Below are positions 54,723-63,358 of a stretch of 64,000 nt of DNA, in pieces. The stretch lies in contig JAEYWY010000033.1 of assembly GCA_023428695.1 (NCBI GenBank), positions 62,001-126,000 on the forward strand. The letters are read 5' to 3'. The position numbers and the translations under genes are program-made. The notes beneath the pieces are model-generated. The model was not told the DNA's origin, searched no databases, and worked only from the letters and a program-made list of their open reading frames with translations. The DNA is from Bacteroidota bacterium (GTDB taxonomy: Bacteria; Bacteroidota; Bacteroidia; Cytophagales; Cyclobacteriaceae). Every line of letters begins with the position of its first letter. The stretch's first letter is position 1.

Positions 54723-55604
54723 TTAACTCCAAAAGTTATAATAATTAAACCACTGTTGCGGATATAGCCGGACTTTTTCTTCAAACTGGTTCACGAAAAA
54801 TCGCATAAGTCGTCGGCTGAATTCATGTTTGGTTTCATTGGCATCCCTTGACGGCGCGGGTAAACCAAGGAAATGATAATGCGTACTACCTTCCTTAAAA
54901 GCAAACACCACACAGACAGGTACATCGAAAGTTGCAGCCAGGACAAACGGCCCCGCCGGAAACCTCGCTTCAGCTCCCAGGAACAAAAGTTGTTCCGTTT
55001 TTCCCGAATCAACAAAGCGATCTGCATGCAAACACACGAGTTCATTCTTCTGCAACGCCTCTCCAATCGCATAAACATGAGACAAGTCGTCCCGGATAAC
55101 GATCACGTTAAAGTTCCGTTCTCCGGTTACGGATTCGAGATACGATTTTATTTTTTCATGCTCCGCATCGTACATCACGACGTTTATTCTGGTGTCGAGA
55201 CGCCGAAGCAAATGACCCGCTACTTCCCAGTTGCCGACGTGTCCGCTAAGGAGAATTCCACCCCTTCCCTGCTCTACCATTTTTCTGAGAAACGTCTCGC
55301 CGTCGAAGTCATATGTGAACCGGTTTTCGATTCCTGCCATTACAACAACCTTGTCAAGGATTGTCTGACCAAAAACGTAGTAGTTCGAATAGACTCCGGA
55401 CAACGCCCGCAATACCGGAAATTTATGCCGTTGATGGAAGTATGCGTAGATGTGTCTGGAAGATGACCAGGAGAAAAGAAAATAATAAAGCGCGACAAAG
55501 CGGAGCAGCAGATAGGCCGGGCCGACGCCGAAATTCTTGATTATATAAACAAAGATGCTGTATCCCAGGCGGTTGCCGCGAGATTTGCCTTGCCATTGCG
55601 GCAT
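54723..55604 (-). CDS. LpxL/HtrB-like lysophospholipid acyltransferase
   Basis: Membrane-associated acyltransferase, 293 residues, of the lipid A biosynthesis acyltransferase family. GGILLSGHVGNWEVAGHLL carries the H-x4-E catalytic motif near residue 120, and an N-terminal hydrophobic segment (about 25-45) anchors it. In aryl-polyene systems such enzymes help attach the acyl chain to a lipid or sugar scaffold. Together with the acyltransferase domain of the MMPL fusion the cluster has two acyl transfer steps. One base separates it from the ACP gene. Confidence 0.85.
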   Translation of the reverse strand: MPQWQGKSRGNRLGYSIFVYIIKNFGVGPAYLLLRFVALYYFLFSWSSSRHIYAYFHQRHKFPVLRALSGVYSNYYVFGQTILDKVVVMAGIENRFTYDFDGETFLRKMVEQGRGGILLSGHVGNWEVAGHLLRRLDTRINVVMYDAEHEKIKSYLESVTGERNFNVIVIRDDLSHVYAIGEALQKNELVCLHADRFVDSGKTEQLLFLGAEARFPAGPFVLAATFDVPVCVVFAFKEGSTHYHFLGLPAPSRDANETKHEFSRRLMRFFVNQFEEKVRLYPQQWFNYYNFWS

Positions 55605-55605
55605 G

Positions 55606-55866
55606 TCATGAAGTCGTTACTTTTGATGCGACCCGGTTCTCAACGTAGTCGTAAAAATTCTGAAACGTCACGATGGAAGCAAAGTCCTCCGGTTTCACTT
55701 TGAATCCGAAGTTGCTTTCAATCACCACAACGAGATCGATGTAGTCCAGGCTATCCAACTCAAGAGTCTCGCGTAAATTTCCGTCTGCAGTAATTTTTGA
55801 AGCCTCCACCTCAAATTCCTCCACCAGAAAATCATTGATCTTTTCAATAATTGCAGTCTTATCCAT
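55606..55866 (-). CDS. acyl carrier protein
   Basis: Second ACP of the cluster, 86 residues from start MDKTAIIE (an ATG five codons earlier would overlap the upstream ketosynthase more). The phosphopantetheine serine lies in LELDSLDYIDLVVVIE near residue 38. EEFEVEASKI and FGFKVKPEDF are normal ACP helices. Being between a ketosynthase and an acyltransferase gene, it may carry the growing polyene. Confidence 0.9.
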   Translation of the reverse strand: MDKTAIIEKINDFLVEEFEVEASKITADGNLRETLELDSLDYIDLVVVIESNFGFKVKPEDFASIVTFQNFYDYVENRVASKVTTS

Positions 55867-55868
55867 CG

Positions 55869-57089
55869 CTAAGGTTCCCACTTTTTAACAATCAGGGTAG
55901 AATTCGTTCCTCCAAATCCAAAAGAATTTGACAAAAATACGTCAATATTTTTATTCACTGTTTTCGACACAATGTTTAAACGCGCCGAATCCTCATCGGG
56001 ATTTTCAAAATTGATGTTGGGGGCGACAAAAGAGTGCTGCATCATCAACATGGAATAAACGATTTCGCTCGCTCCAGCCATCCAGCATTCGTGCCCGGTC
56101 ATTGATTTCGTTGAACTGACCGGCGTGCCGTCCCCAAAAACTTCAAAAATTGCCTTTGCTTCACTCGCATCGCCAGCCGGGGTCGACGTCGCGTGCGCAT
56201 TTACGTATGAAATGTCGCGCGCATTGAGCCCCGAGCTTTTCATCGCCATCCGAAGACTGCGTGCCGGTCCGGCAACGCTTGGATTTGAAATGTGCTCCCC
56301 GTTTGATGAAAAACCGTACCCAACTACCTCAGCCAGGATTGTGGCACCTCGTCTTTTTGCTGATTCTGCGCTTTCCAGTATGACTGTCGCTGCACCCCCG
56401 CTCGGTACAAGCCCGTCACGGTCGCGGTCGAACGGTCGCGATGCTGCCTTGGGGTCGTTTTCGCGGACTGAGAAGGCACCAAGTGCATCGAAATTTCCCA
56501 TCGAGTAAATATTGGTCTCCTGGGCACCACCGCAGATAATACAGTCCTGCATGCCTTGCCGGATGAACATCGCCGCCAGCCCGATCGCATGGGATCCGCT
56601 GGCACATGCTGCGCTTACGGTAAAATTGATCCCCTTCAGCCGGAAGATGGTTGCGAGATTCATGTTGACGGTGGAGTTCAGAACCTGAAAGACGGAACCC
56701 GATCCAACCATCATAGTGTCTTTTTTCTCCCGGATGATGTCAATTGCTTCAATGACGGGCTCGGCGGAACTGTCGTTGCCGTAGATGATGCCAATTTCGT
56801 TATTGTCAAGATGGTCCTGGTCGAGTCCGGCATTTCTTAAGGCCTCCGTTGTAGCCAGGTAGGCATATTCGCCCTGCTCGGGAAGCATGATCCTCGCTCG
56901 CCGGTCGAGAACGCCTTTAAGCGCGGGGGGCTCGAGGTACCCGGTAAGCCCGGAACGGTAACCCATTTCTTTTCGCTTGAGATCCAGCACAATACCGGAC
57001 CGCCCTTCGTATAGCGAGTCCCGGACCTCATTCAGGTTCTTCCCAATACACGAATAAATACCCAATCCCGTAATTACTACTCTGGTCAT
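55869..57089 (-). CDS. beta-ketoacyl-[ACP] synthase (FabF-like, active triad)
   Basis: FabF-like condensing enzyme of 406 residues beginning MTRVVITGLGIYSCIGKN. Cys is in VSAACASGSHAIG, the His pair in NAHATSTPAGDASEAKA and STKSMTGHECWMAGA. DRDGLVPSGGAATVILE is another family mark. It is the most FabF-like of the three active synthases. A candidate promoter lies in the 148-base gap upstream, the largest gap within the cluster. Confidence 0.92.
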   Translation of the reverse strand: MTRVVITGLGIYSCIGKNLNEVRDSLYEGRSGIVLDLKRKEMGYRSGLTGYLEPPALKGVLDRRARIMLPEQGEYAYLATTEALRNAGLDQDHLDNNEIGIIYGNDSSAEPVIEAIDIIREKKDTMMVGSGSVFQVLNSTVNMNLATIFRLKGINFTVSAACASGSHAIGLAAMFIRQGMQDCIICGGAQETNIYSMGNFDALGAFSVRENDPKAASRPFDRDRDGLVPSGGAATVILESAESAKRRGATILAEVVGYGFSSNGEHISNPSVAGPARSLRMAMKSSGLNARDISYVNAHATSTPAGDASEAKAIFEVFGDGTPVSSTKSMTGHECWMAGASEIVYSMLMMQHSFVAPNINFENPDEDSARLNIVSKTVNKNIDVFLSNSFGFGGTNSTLIVKKWEP

Positions 57090-57140
57090 GAAGTCGCTTA
57101 CCCTGTTTTCACCCGGTTAGAGGGCGCAAAAAACTGTCCA

Positions 57141-57148
57141 CAAAAATA
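57141..57148 (-). promoter_or_regulatory. -7 element inside the pigment cluster
   Basis: The minus strand reads TATTTTTG, an exact TAnnTTTG. It lies 52 bases before the ketosynthase start in the only sizeable internal gap, so the ketosynthase and later genes may have their own promoter. No clear -33 TTG was seen. Confidence 0.4.
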
Positions 57149-57237
57149 GATTTTTAATCGGGAAATCTTAGCAGAACCGGCCGTCAGGAGGGCTATCCGG
57201 TGTAAGTTTATTACATCGAATCAGATTTTCCTTTGTT

Positions 57238-57966
57238 TCAGGAATACAGCCCGCCATTGATGGAGAGTACAGTACCGGTGATATATGACGCTTTCGCGGA
57301 TGCAAGAAATGCGACGGCATCGGCAACTTCTTCAGGTTCGCCAAAGCGTTGCATTGGAATCAGCTTCTTCAACTCATCCTCATTGAGATCGCTGGTCATA
57401 TCAGTCCTGATGAAACCCGGCGCTACGGCATTAACGGTGACGCTGCGCCTTGCCACTTCCTGCGCGAGAGCCTTCGTTGCGCCAATTACACCCGCCTTCG
57501 CAGCCGAGTAGTTTGCCTGTCCCGCCATGCCTTTTATTCCCGATAACGACACGATGCTGACGACGCGTCCGTAGCGGCGGCTTAACATCGGTGTCAGCAG
57601 CAGACGTGTCACATAAAAAAAGCCGTCGAGACTCGATCCGGTGACGGACTTCCATTGTTCATCCGACATCCACATCATCAATGCATCCTGCCGGATGCCG
57701 GCGTTGTTCACCAGAATATCGATTTCTTTTTCCTTATTGGCTTCCAACCATGTACCCAGCACTGCGTCAACGCTTGCCTTATCCGACACGTCAAACTTCA
57801 GGGATTCCGCCTTTACATTTTTTTCCCGGATCAGCGTCAACGTCTTTTCCGCTTCCGCATCGTTACTGCGATACGTAATGATGACGTTGATACCGTTTTC
57901 CGCGAGCTTCAGCGCAATTGCGCGTCCAATGCCGCGGGATCCTCCGGTGATAAGTGCATACTTCAT
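57238..57966 (-). CDS. fabG: 3-oxoacyl-[ACP] reductase (SDR)
   Basis: Ketoreductase of 242 residues that reduces beta-ketoacyl-ACP to the beta-hydroxy form with NADPH. TGGSRGIGRAIALKLAENG, VNNAGIRQDALMMW, YSAAKAGVIGATKALAQEVA and PGFIRTDMT are the full FabG motif set. It is eight bases after the ammonia-lyase gene. It is probably the pathway-specific ketoreductase rather than the housekeeping FabG, which should be elsewhere. Confidence 0.92.
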   Translation of the reverse strand: MKYALITGGSRGIGRAIALKLAENGINVIITYRSNDAEAEKTLTLIREKNVKAESLKFDVSDKASVDAVLGTWLEANKEKEIDILVNNAGIRQDALMMWMSDEQWKSVTGSSLDGFFYVTRLLLTPMLSRRYGRVVSIVSLSGIKGMAGQANYSAAKAGVIGATKALAQEVARRSVTVNAVAPGFIRTDMTSDLNEDELKKLIPMQRFGEPEEVADAVAFLASAKASYITGTVLSINGGLYS

Positions 57967-57974
57967 GCTTTCAT

Positions 57975-59516
57975 TTATAAGGTTATCGATCTGCCGAGCG
58001 CGATCAGGTACGAACGAATTGCCGGAATATCGTCATACCGTGGCTGATCGTCAATGACAGGTGATGATATTTCCCTTATTTCCGCATACACCTTTGATGT
58101 GAACGTCGACAGTCGGGCGTGACACTGCAGAAAATCTATCGCCTGCATCAGCGCCAGCGCCTGTACTGAAAGCACATCAAAGGCATTATCGATTACTTTG
58201 CCTGTAAGGATGGCTGCGTTACAGCCCATGCTCACGATGTCCTGATTATCGTTATTGTTTGAAATACTGTGCAGATACATTGGGTACGACAGCGTTTGAT
58301 TTTCGGCAGTGGTAGACGTCGCCATGAACTGCATTCCCTGCAGGCCGAAATTCAGACCTAATTTTCCAAGGTTGATGAATGGTGACAGCTTTTGATTGAG
58401 TTTGTCATTGAGCAAATAGTTTAGCTGTCGTTCGGAAAGCATGCACAACTTAGTCACAACAATTTTAAGCTTGTCCATCGCCAGGGAAACGTAGTCGCCA
58501 TGAAAATTGCCCCCATGATAAACCATTTCCTTTTCGTGATCAATTACCGGATTGTCATTGGCGGAATTTACTTCGTCTTCGAGTACCTGTGTTACCTCGC
58601 GCAACGTGTCATATACTGGCCCGAGTATCTGGGGCACACACCGCAGTGAATAATATTCCTGCACCTTATCGGTAAAAACCGCTTCTTCAATTTTCCTGTG
58701 ATACAGATGCTCGGGTCGTTTTCTGATCAATTTGCTGTCACCCAATAACCCACGTATGATTTCCGCGACTTTAGTTTGGCCGTGATGAAGCTTGACGTGA
58801 TTGAGCTCAAAGGAAAAGTGATCGTCAAATGATTTCATCAATTCATTCGTGATTGCCGAAAGCATAATCGCGCTTACGAGCAGCCGGCGTGCGCGAATAA
58901 GATTGACGATACCCACACCCGTCATGGCCGAAGTTCCATTCATGATCGCCAGCCCCTCGCGCAACTGAACGTCTATTGGTCTGAGTTCATGTCGCGCGAA
59001 GACGTCTGCGGCGGGCTGCCAGCTGCCCTGTTCGTTAACCTTGCCTTCGCCAATGAGGTTGAGTGCAAAATGAGCAAGCTGTACGAGGTCGCCGCTTGCA
59101 CCAACGCCGCCGCGCTCGGGAATGAATACGTGAATGTTCCGGTTGATCAGCGCAGCGATGAGTTCGGGTACCGATGGGTCAATTCCCGAGTAACCTTGCA
59201 TCAGACTATTCAGTCGCGACAACATCGTGGCGCGTGCAAACAATACGTTGAATGGCTCACCTGCCCCGGCACTATGACTGCGAATCAGATTGTATTGCAA
59301 CTGACGCTGATCGGAATCACTCACCTTATATTGTGCCATCGGCCCAAGTCCGGTGTTGATTCCATATATGATCTTGTTTTTCGCGTACGCCTGCAGAAAC
59401 TCAAAATTCTTTCGCACGCGTTGCAGGCCGTCAGGATCAAGGGAAACGTTTGCTTCATCGAACAGCAAACGTTCAAAATCTTTGATTGATAATTTTGTAG
59501 AGCCGACAGTGACCAT
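57975..59516 (-). CDS. tyrosine ammonia-lyase (HAL/PAL family)
   Basis: Removes ammonia from tyrosine to give 4-coumarate, the expected starter of the aryl polyene. The MIO prosthetic group forms from the Ala-Ser-Gly in RGGVGASGDLVQLAHFAL. The sequence IYGINTGLGPMAQYKVSDSD, QLQYNLIRSHSAGAGEP and SANDNPVIDHEKE closely follows the Flavobacterium johnsoniae tyrosine ammonia-lyase as I remember it. The start MVTVGSTK is preferred to an ATG 11 codons upstream, because a -7-like TATTTTCG lies at 59538-59545 on the minus strand. It is the first gene of the cluster. Substrate (Tyr against His) is inferred. Confidence 0.87.
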   Translation of the reverse strand: MVTVGSTKLSIKDFERLLFDEANVSLDPDGLQRVRKNFEFLQAYAKNKIIYGINTGLGPMAQYKVSDSDQRQLQYNLIRSHSAGAGEPFNVLFARATMLSRLNSLMQGYSGIDPSVPELIAALINRNIHVFIPERGGVGASGDLVQLAHFALNLIGEGKVNEQGSWQPAADVFARHELRPIDVQLREGLAIMNGTSAMTGVGIVNLIRARRLLVSAIMLSAITNELMKSFDDHFSFELNHVKLHHGQTKVAEIIRGLLGDSKLIRKRPEHLYHRKIEEAVFTDKVQEYYSLRCVPQILGPVYDTLREVTQVLEDEVNSANDNPVIDHEKEMVYHGGNFHGDYVSLAMDKLKIVVTKLCMLSERQLNYLLNDKLNQKLSPFINLGKLGLNFGLQGMQFMATSTTAENQTLSYPMYLHSISNNNDNQDIVSMGCNAAILTGKVIDNAFDVLSVQALALMQAIDFLQCHARLSTFTSKVYAEIREISSPVIDDQPRYDDIPAIRSYLIALGRSITL

Positions 59517-59590
59517 AGCCTTCCTGAAATCGAAGGGCGAAAATAACAAAGAGTTTTGCTTAAGCGAAAAAACGAGACATTAAGCGCGTC

Positions 59591-60025
59591 TCAGACAGCA
59601 TCTGACGTTCCCGCTTCATCAGCTTTGCTTGTCGCAGGATGCCCTGCGTGAGACATGCGCCAGTTATAGAGGTGTGACCATGCAACAAGGGCCGCACCGA
59701 ATGTAGTGATCATCGCATGGTATACAAGTTCCGATGTGAGGCGACCTGAAATGATAACCAACATACCAGCCACAAAAAGCATCAATGGCCGCAGCGAACC
59801 ATGGTGTGAATAATATGCGGGAAGAAGCGACGACCCACCTACTATTGCACTGACAACGAGGATGATATTTTCAAAAATGTGGTTGTGCGCAGTGGTTGCC
59901 ATCGAAAGGTTGCCGGCAACTACCAGCACCGGAAAAATCAGGCAGTGAATCGCACACAGGGATGAGGCAGAGAATCCGACAACGTCGAGGTTTATCCTCT
60001 TAAAGAACTTACTCAATGCAACCAT
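59591..60025 (-). CDS. MerC-domain membrane protein
   Basis: Four-helix inner-membrane protein of 144 residues. The start MVALSKFFKRINLD was chosen because it opens directly into the family motif DVVGFSASSLCAIHCLIFPVL, with the Cys and His of the metal-handling segment. An ATG 30 codons upstream has no support. MerC proteins take up Hg(II), but in Bacteroidota many have no mercury operon and are found near metal-regulation genes. Its C-terminus is short and polar. It is divergent from osmC. Confidence 0.85.
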   Translation of the reverse strand: MVALSKFFKRINLDVVGFSASSLCAIHCLIFPVLVVAGNLSMATTAHNHIFENIILVVSAIVGGSSLLPAYYSHHGSLRPLMLFVAGMLVIISGRLTSELVYHAMITTFGAALVAWSHLYNWRMSHAGHPATSKADEAGTSDAV

Positions 60026-60216
60026 GTTGCAAATATAAGAGTGTCTGAATTTCCACCAACATTGACGACTGGTTTGGAGAAAATATATTTCTCTCTTACG
60101 GTCTCGGCACCCCAATCAAAAGAATAAAAGCGAGTGGCCGCAAAAATAACCGGGGAATATTTCTTTATTAGGATTGAGCCGCTTAATTAGCAAGAACAAA
60201 CAAAAACCCTCCAAGT

Positions 60217-60627
60217 ATGAAGAAAAGAAGAGCCACGGCGGTCTGGAACGGTTCGGGAAAAGATGGCAAAGGTCATGTGACCACCCAGAGTTCAACCCTG
60301 AATCAAACGCAATACTCCTTCAAGTCGCGATTTGAAGAAGGAACCGGAACCAACCCCGAAGAACTCATTGCTGCAGCCCATGCCGGGTGTTTCGCTATGA
60401 AACTCAGTTTTGTGCTCAATGAGGCCGGCTTCACCGCCGATGAACTGAACGTTGAATGTGTCGTTACTCTTGAAGATTCGGTCACGCTTTCCGAACTTAC
60501 ACTGAAGGCAAAAGTGCCCGGCATAACGAAAGAGAAGTTTGAAGAGTGCGCGCAAAATGCAAAGGACAATTGCCCTATTTCGAAATCGCTGACTGCGAAG
60601 ATCAGCCTGAATTCGACCCTGGTTTAG
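60217..60627 (+). CDS. OsmC-family peroxiredoxin
   Basis: Thiol peroxidase that reduces organic hydroperoxides, 136 residues. AVWNGSGKDGKGHVTT at the start, the first active Cys in AAAHAGCFAMKLSF near residue 59, and the second in KDNCPISKSL near 124 are complete, so it belongs to the OsmC rather than the YhfA subgroup. A strong terminator follows, so it is probably transcribed alone. Confidence 0.93.
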   Translation: MKKRRATAVWNGSGKDGKGHVTTQSSTLNQTQYSFKSRFEEGTGTNPEELIAAAHAGCFAMKLSFVLNEAGFTADELNVECVVTLEDSVTLSELTLKAKVPGITKEKFEECAQNAKDNCPISKSLTAKISLNSTLV

Positions 60628-60650
60628 AAATTGTTAAACAACTATAAGAA

Positions 60651-60681
60651 GAGAGCAGCCCCGCGGCTGCTCTTTCTGTTT
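60651..60681 (+). terminator. terminator after osmC
   Basis: GAGCAGCC (60653-60660) pairs perfectly with GGCTGCTC (60665-60672) around a CCGC loop and is followed by TTTCTGTTT. Confidence 0.8.
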
Positions 60682-60685
60682 GACC

Positions 60686-60722
60686 GCTGATTAAATGATT
60701 ACGCTGATTAGCATGATTAATT
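60686..60722. repeat. quasi-tandem GATTA minirepeat
   Basis: Four TGATTA cores start 8-9 bases apart (ATTA at 60690, 60698, 60707 and 60716), within GCTGATTAA-ATGATTAC-GCTGATTAG-CATGATTAA. Similar CTGATTA/ATGATTA strings are scattered in intergenic DNA of many Bacteroidota. It lies between the osmC terminator and the convergent gene. Confidence 0.5.
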
Positions 60723-60834
60723 GTGGTTTCGCCTCAGGCTAATCCTGATATAGTGTTTTCCACCTCCTTGCGATTCTGTTGCGTCATGGACGCCATGCGG
60801 TGAAAAAAAGACTCCCAACCGGAAACGTTAATTT

Positions 60835-61275
60835 TTATTTCGGGACAACTACCGCATCGAGGAGAATAAAATTGACGTGGTCGACGTCGTCGGCATTGAG
60901 CTTGAGCTTGCCTTTGACAGTTACGAGATCATCGACCTGAAACTTAGGCGGGCCCTTGGCAAAATTCACTTCGGCCACGGATTCAGGACCACCGCCACCA
61001 CAGAAGAAGCATTGGCTCATTGGATATTTTGACAGGATGATATACGCGCCATCTTCAGGTGCGAAGGGAACATAAAACCCCTGGAGTGTGATCTCCTTTC
61101 CGTTTAACGCCTTCAATTCTTCCGGAAACGTCGGATAAAAAAGATACTCGCCGAGCTTCTCGTAATATTTTGGATCAAACTTGGTCTTTGCGAAGATGGT
61201 CCACGTGTCAGTTTTCTGTGCATAGACGCCGATGAACCCAAAGAGTAAGACAACCGATAAAGCAATTCTTTTCAT
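60835..61275 (-). CDS. secreted DUF3299-like protein
   Basis: A 146-residue exported protein (signal MKRIALSVVLLFGFIGVYAQ). The core ALNGKEITLQGFYVPF and then IILSKYPMSQCFFCGGGGPESVAEV follows the pattern of DUF3299 (a G-K-x-I/V-x-I-x-G-Y/F-x-V-P strand, then a cysteine-containing stretch), with an exposed C-F-F-C. It is 13 bases after a histidine-rich ABC permease gene. In some bacteria a DUF3299 protein accompanies a zinc-regulated ABC system, so a metal-related periplasmic role is inferred. Confidence 0.6.
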   Translation of the reverse strand: MKRIALSVVLLFGFIGVYAQKTDTWTIFAKTKFDPKYYEKLGEYLFYPTFPEELKALNGKEITLQGFYVPFAPEDGAYIILSKYPMSQCFFCGGGGPESVAEVNFAKGPPKFQVDDLVTVKGKLKLNADDVDHVNFILLDAVVVPK

Positions 61276-61288
61276 AATCTCATTTTAA

Positions 61289-62617
61289 TCATGCATTTCC
61301 CGCCAGCACCCGGCTGATATCAGTACGATACGCCTGAATCGCCGGAATAATAGCGCACGCCAGTCCCAATAACAAACTTGCCGCCAAAATTATCCATTCC
61401 CCCGGGTAGAAAACAATACCGTTTATCCCGGCCTTCTCCACCTGAGGAATAAATGCGGTCATAATCACGACCGCGCCATGCGCAAGGACTAGCCCGGCTA
61501 CGCTTCCGAGCAACGTCAACATGCCACCCTCCAGCAAAATGGATACAACTATCCGCTTGCGGCCCGCGCCCATGGATCTAAGAATGGCAAGATCATAACG
61601 CCTCTCCTTCAGGGAGTTATACAGCGCAATGAAGATACTCAGTCCTGAAATAATGATCAGGATGTATGCGAAAGCCATCAGTATGTCCACGCCGACCCCA
61701 AGGATTGAGAAGAGGCGTGCCGTTTCAAACGCCGGCGATGCTGCCTGAAGATTGCTTCCCGTATTGATTTGTCGTGGTAGTTGAATCGCGCCCATCGGCG
61801 AGCGGTATTTTATTAACAACGATGTAATCTCCAGTGTCGTATCGCTCGCCTCGGCAGATGGCACCAGCCGCGAATGTGCATGCGAATCTCCGGCGTGATC
61901 CGAATGGTCATCGGCCACGTCATCATGTCCGTAGCCATGATCATGGTCGCCATCTTCTTCATGAGCATCGCCGTCGTGCTCCTCATGTTCGGCTTCATCG
62001 GATTCGTCGTGCATCCTCCAGACACTCTCCACGCTCGTGAGTATTACGTTGTCCAATACCGTATACGTTGGTTTCATAATACCCACAACCACGTACTGAT
62101 GTTCATTGTGTGCGTGTCCACCCGCAGTCAGCCCGTGATTACTTGCAAAGCGGTCTCCGATCTTCAAACCCGACATCTCCCCGACCGTTGCCCCGATCGT
62201 GACTTCAAGCGGCTTTGTAAACCACGAACCGCTGGCAAGTTCGCCTTCATACAATGATGCATAGAATTCATTCGTACCAACAATACGGTACCCGGCATAG
62301 CTGTCACCAAGTGCGAGAGGTATTGCAGTTTTTACGAGACGATGACGCGCAATACGGTCCGCCTCCTGCAGGGAAATGTTTCCTGTCGGAAAATCAACAT
62401 GAAAGATGTTGCACAGGATCAGCTGCATAGGGCTTCCCTTCGCGCCCACAACGAGATCAATACCACGTGCGTTGGTTTCAATCTTTTGCTCCAGCTGATT
62501 GTTTACGATCAACAGTATCGTGATTACAGCGATACCAAGTGACAAAAGCAGTATGTTGATCGTTGTATTCAACGGTCTTGCCAGCAGGTAGTTCCAAACC
62601 AGTTTGAAAATATTCAT
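61289..62617 (-). CDS. FtsX/MacB-type ABC transporter permease with histidine-rich loop
   Basis: A 442-residue permease. One N-terminal helix (about 15-38), a large periplasmic domain, then three helices (about 310-435) is the FtsX/LolC/MacB layout; RSMGAGRKRIVVSILLEGGMLTLLGS is the family's cytoplasmic loop. About residues 200-247 are an insertion with 11 His and many Asp/Glu (for example HDHGYGHDDVADDHSDHAG), a likely zinc- or nickel-binding loop. HGLTAGGHAHNEHQ lies shortly before. It overlaps the ATPase gene by four bases. The transported substrate is unknown; metal is inferred. Confidence 0.85.
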   Translation of the reverse strand: MNIFKLVWNYLLARPLNTTINILLLSLGIAVITILLIVNNQLEQKIETNARGIDLVVGAKGSPMQLILCNIFHVDFPTGNISLQEADRIARHRLVKTAIPLALGDSYAGYRIVGTNEFYASLYEGELASGSWFTKPLEVTIGATVGEMSGLKIGDRFASNHGLTAGGHAHNEHQYVVVGIMKPTYTVLDNVILTSVESVWRMHDESDEAEHEEHDGDAHEEDGDHDHGYGHDDVADDHSDHAGDSHAHSRLVPSAEASDTTLEITSLLIKYRSPMGAIQLPRQINTGSNLQAASPAFETARLFSILGVGVDILMAFAYILIIISGLSIFIALYNSLKERRYDLAILRSMGAGRKRIVVSILLEGGMLTLLGSVAGLVLAHGAVVIMTAFIPQVEKAGINGIVFYPGEWIILAASLLLGLACAIIPAIQAYRTDISRVLAGNA

Positions 62618-63267
62618 ATCGACACGTTGGTTTGAATCGTCGGCAAAACAATACGGTTCTGAATTTTGTCTTTCAGTCGCTGATCATGGGTGGCCACTAC
62701 AAGGGTGCTCTGGTTTTGGGCAGCTGCATCCATCAATGTATGTATTACCCGATCACAGTTTCTGTCGTCCAGCGCAGACGTTGGTTCATCCGCAAAAAGG
62801 ATTGACGGTTTGTTCAGCACGGCCCGCGCAATCGCCACACGTTGTGCCTGGCCCTGACTGAGTTCGGTAATGCGGCTGCGGCGTTTGCCAGCCAGGCCGA
62901 GACTCTCCAGCACTTCGTTCACACGTTCTGCGCGCTGCGGCAGACCAGCCAGGTACGGCGCCAGCAGCAAATTGTTCTCAACGTTTAACGCGTTTATCAA
63001 ATGATTCCGTTGAAAGACGAAACCGACATGCTGCGCCCGGAAATAATCCAACGCCGTCTCACTCAGCACCGACAATTCGGTTCCGTCGACCATAACAGAA
63101 CCCGTGTATTTCCTGAGCAACCCTCCAAGAATATGAAGCAATGTCGTTTTGCCACTCCCGGACTCACCCAAAAGCAGAATGTGTTCGCCCTTTCCGACGT
63201 TGAAGTCAGGAAATGAGATCGACATAGCAGACGAATACCCAAAAGACAATCCGGAGACTCGAATCAT
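62614..63267 (-). CDS. LolD/MacB-type ABC transporter ATPase
   Basis: ATPase of 217 residues. Walker A LLGESGSGKTTLLHILGGLL, Q-loop VGFVFQRNHLI, signature ELSQGQAQRVAIARAV and Walker B SILFADEPTSALDDRN are complete. VAT-H in LVVATHDQRL provides the switch His. It is the partner of the histidine-rich permease (four-base overlap) and powers a mechanotransmission or lipid/metal-related process rather than classical import. Confidence 0.9.
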   Translation of the reverse strand: MIRVSGLSFGYSSAMSISFPDFNVGKGEHILLLGESGSGKTTLLHILGGLLRKYTGSVMVDGTELSVLSETALDYFRAQHVGFVFQRNHLINALNVENNLLLAPYLAGLPQRAERVNEVLESLGLAGKRRSRITELSQGQAQRVAIARAVLNKPSILFADEPTSALDDRNCDRVIHTLMDAAAQNQSTLVVATHDQRLKDKIQNRIVLPTIQTNVSI

Positions 63268-63358
63268 AGTAGTGTTACCCGGGTCGCAAAATAAGAAACC
63301 TGGGGAGAATATAAAGTAAGGACAGGCTGAACTCTGTTTTTATGTTTGGAGCGGCGAA

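Noticed and set aside
35605..59516. Fatty-acid biosynthesis operon
   Set aside because: Ammonia-lyase, chain-length factor, LolA, MMPL exporter and CrtI-like oxidoreductase are not fatty-acid genes and point to an aryl-polyene pigment.
59538..59545. -7-like TATTTTCG before the ammonia-lyase gene as a firm promoter
   Set aside because: Only seven of eight bases fit and no -33 element is seen; used only as weak support for the start codon.
59591..60025. Mercury-resistance operon
   Set aside because: Only a MerC-type membrane protein is present; no MerA, MerT/P or MerR is visible.
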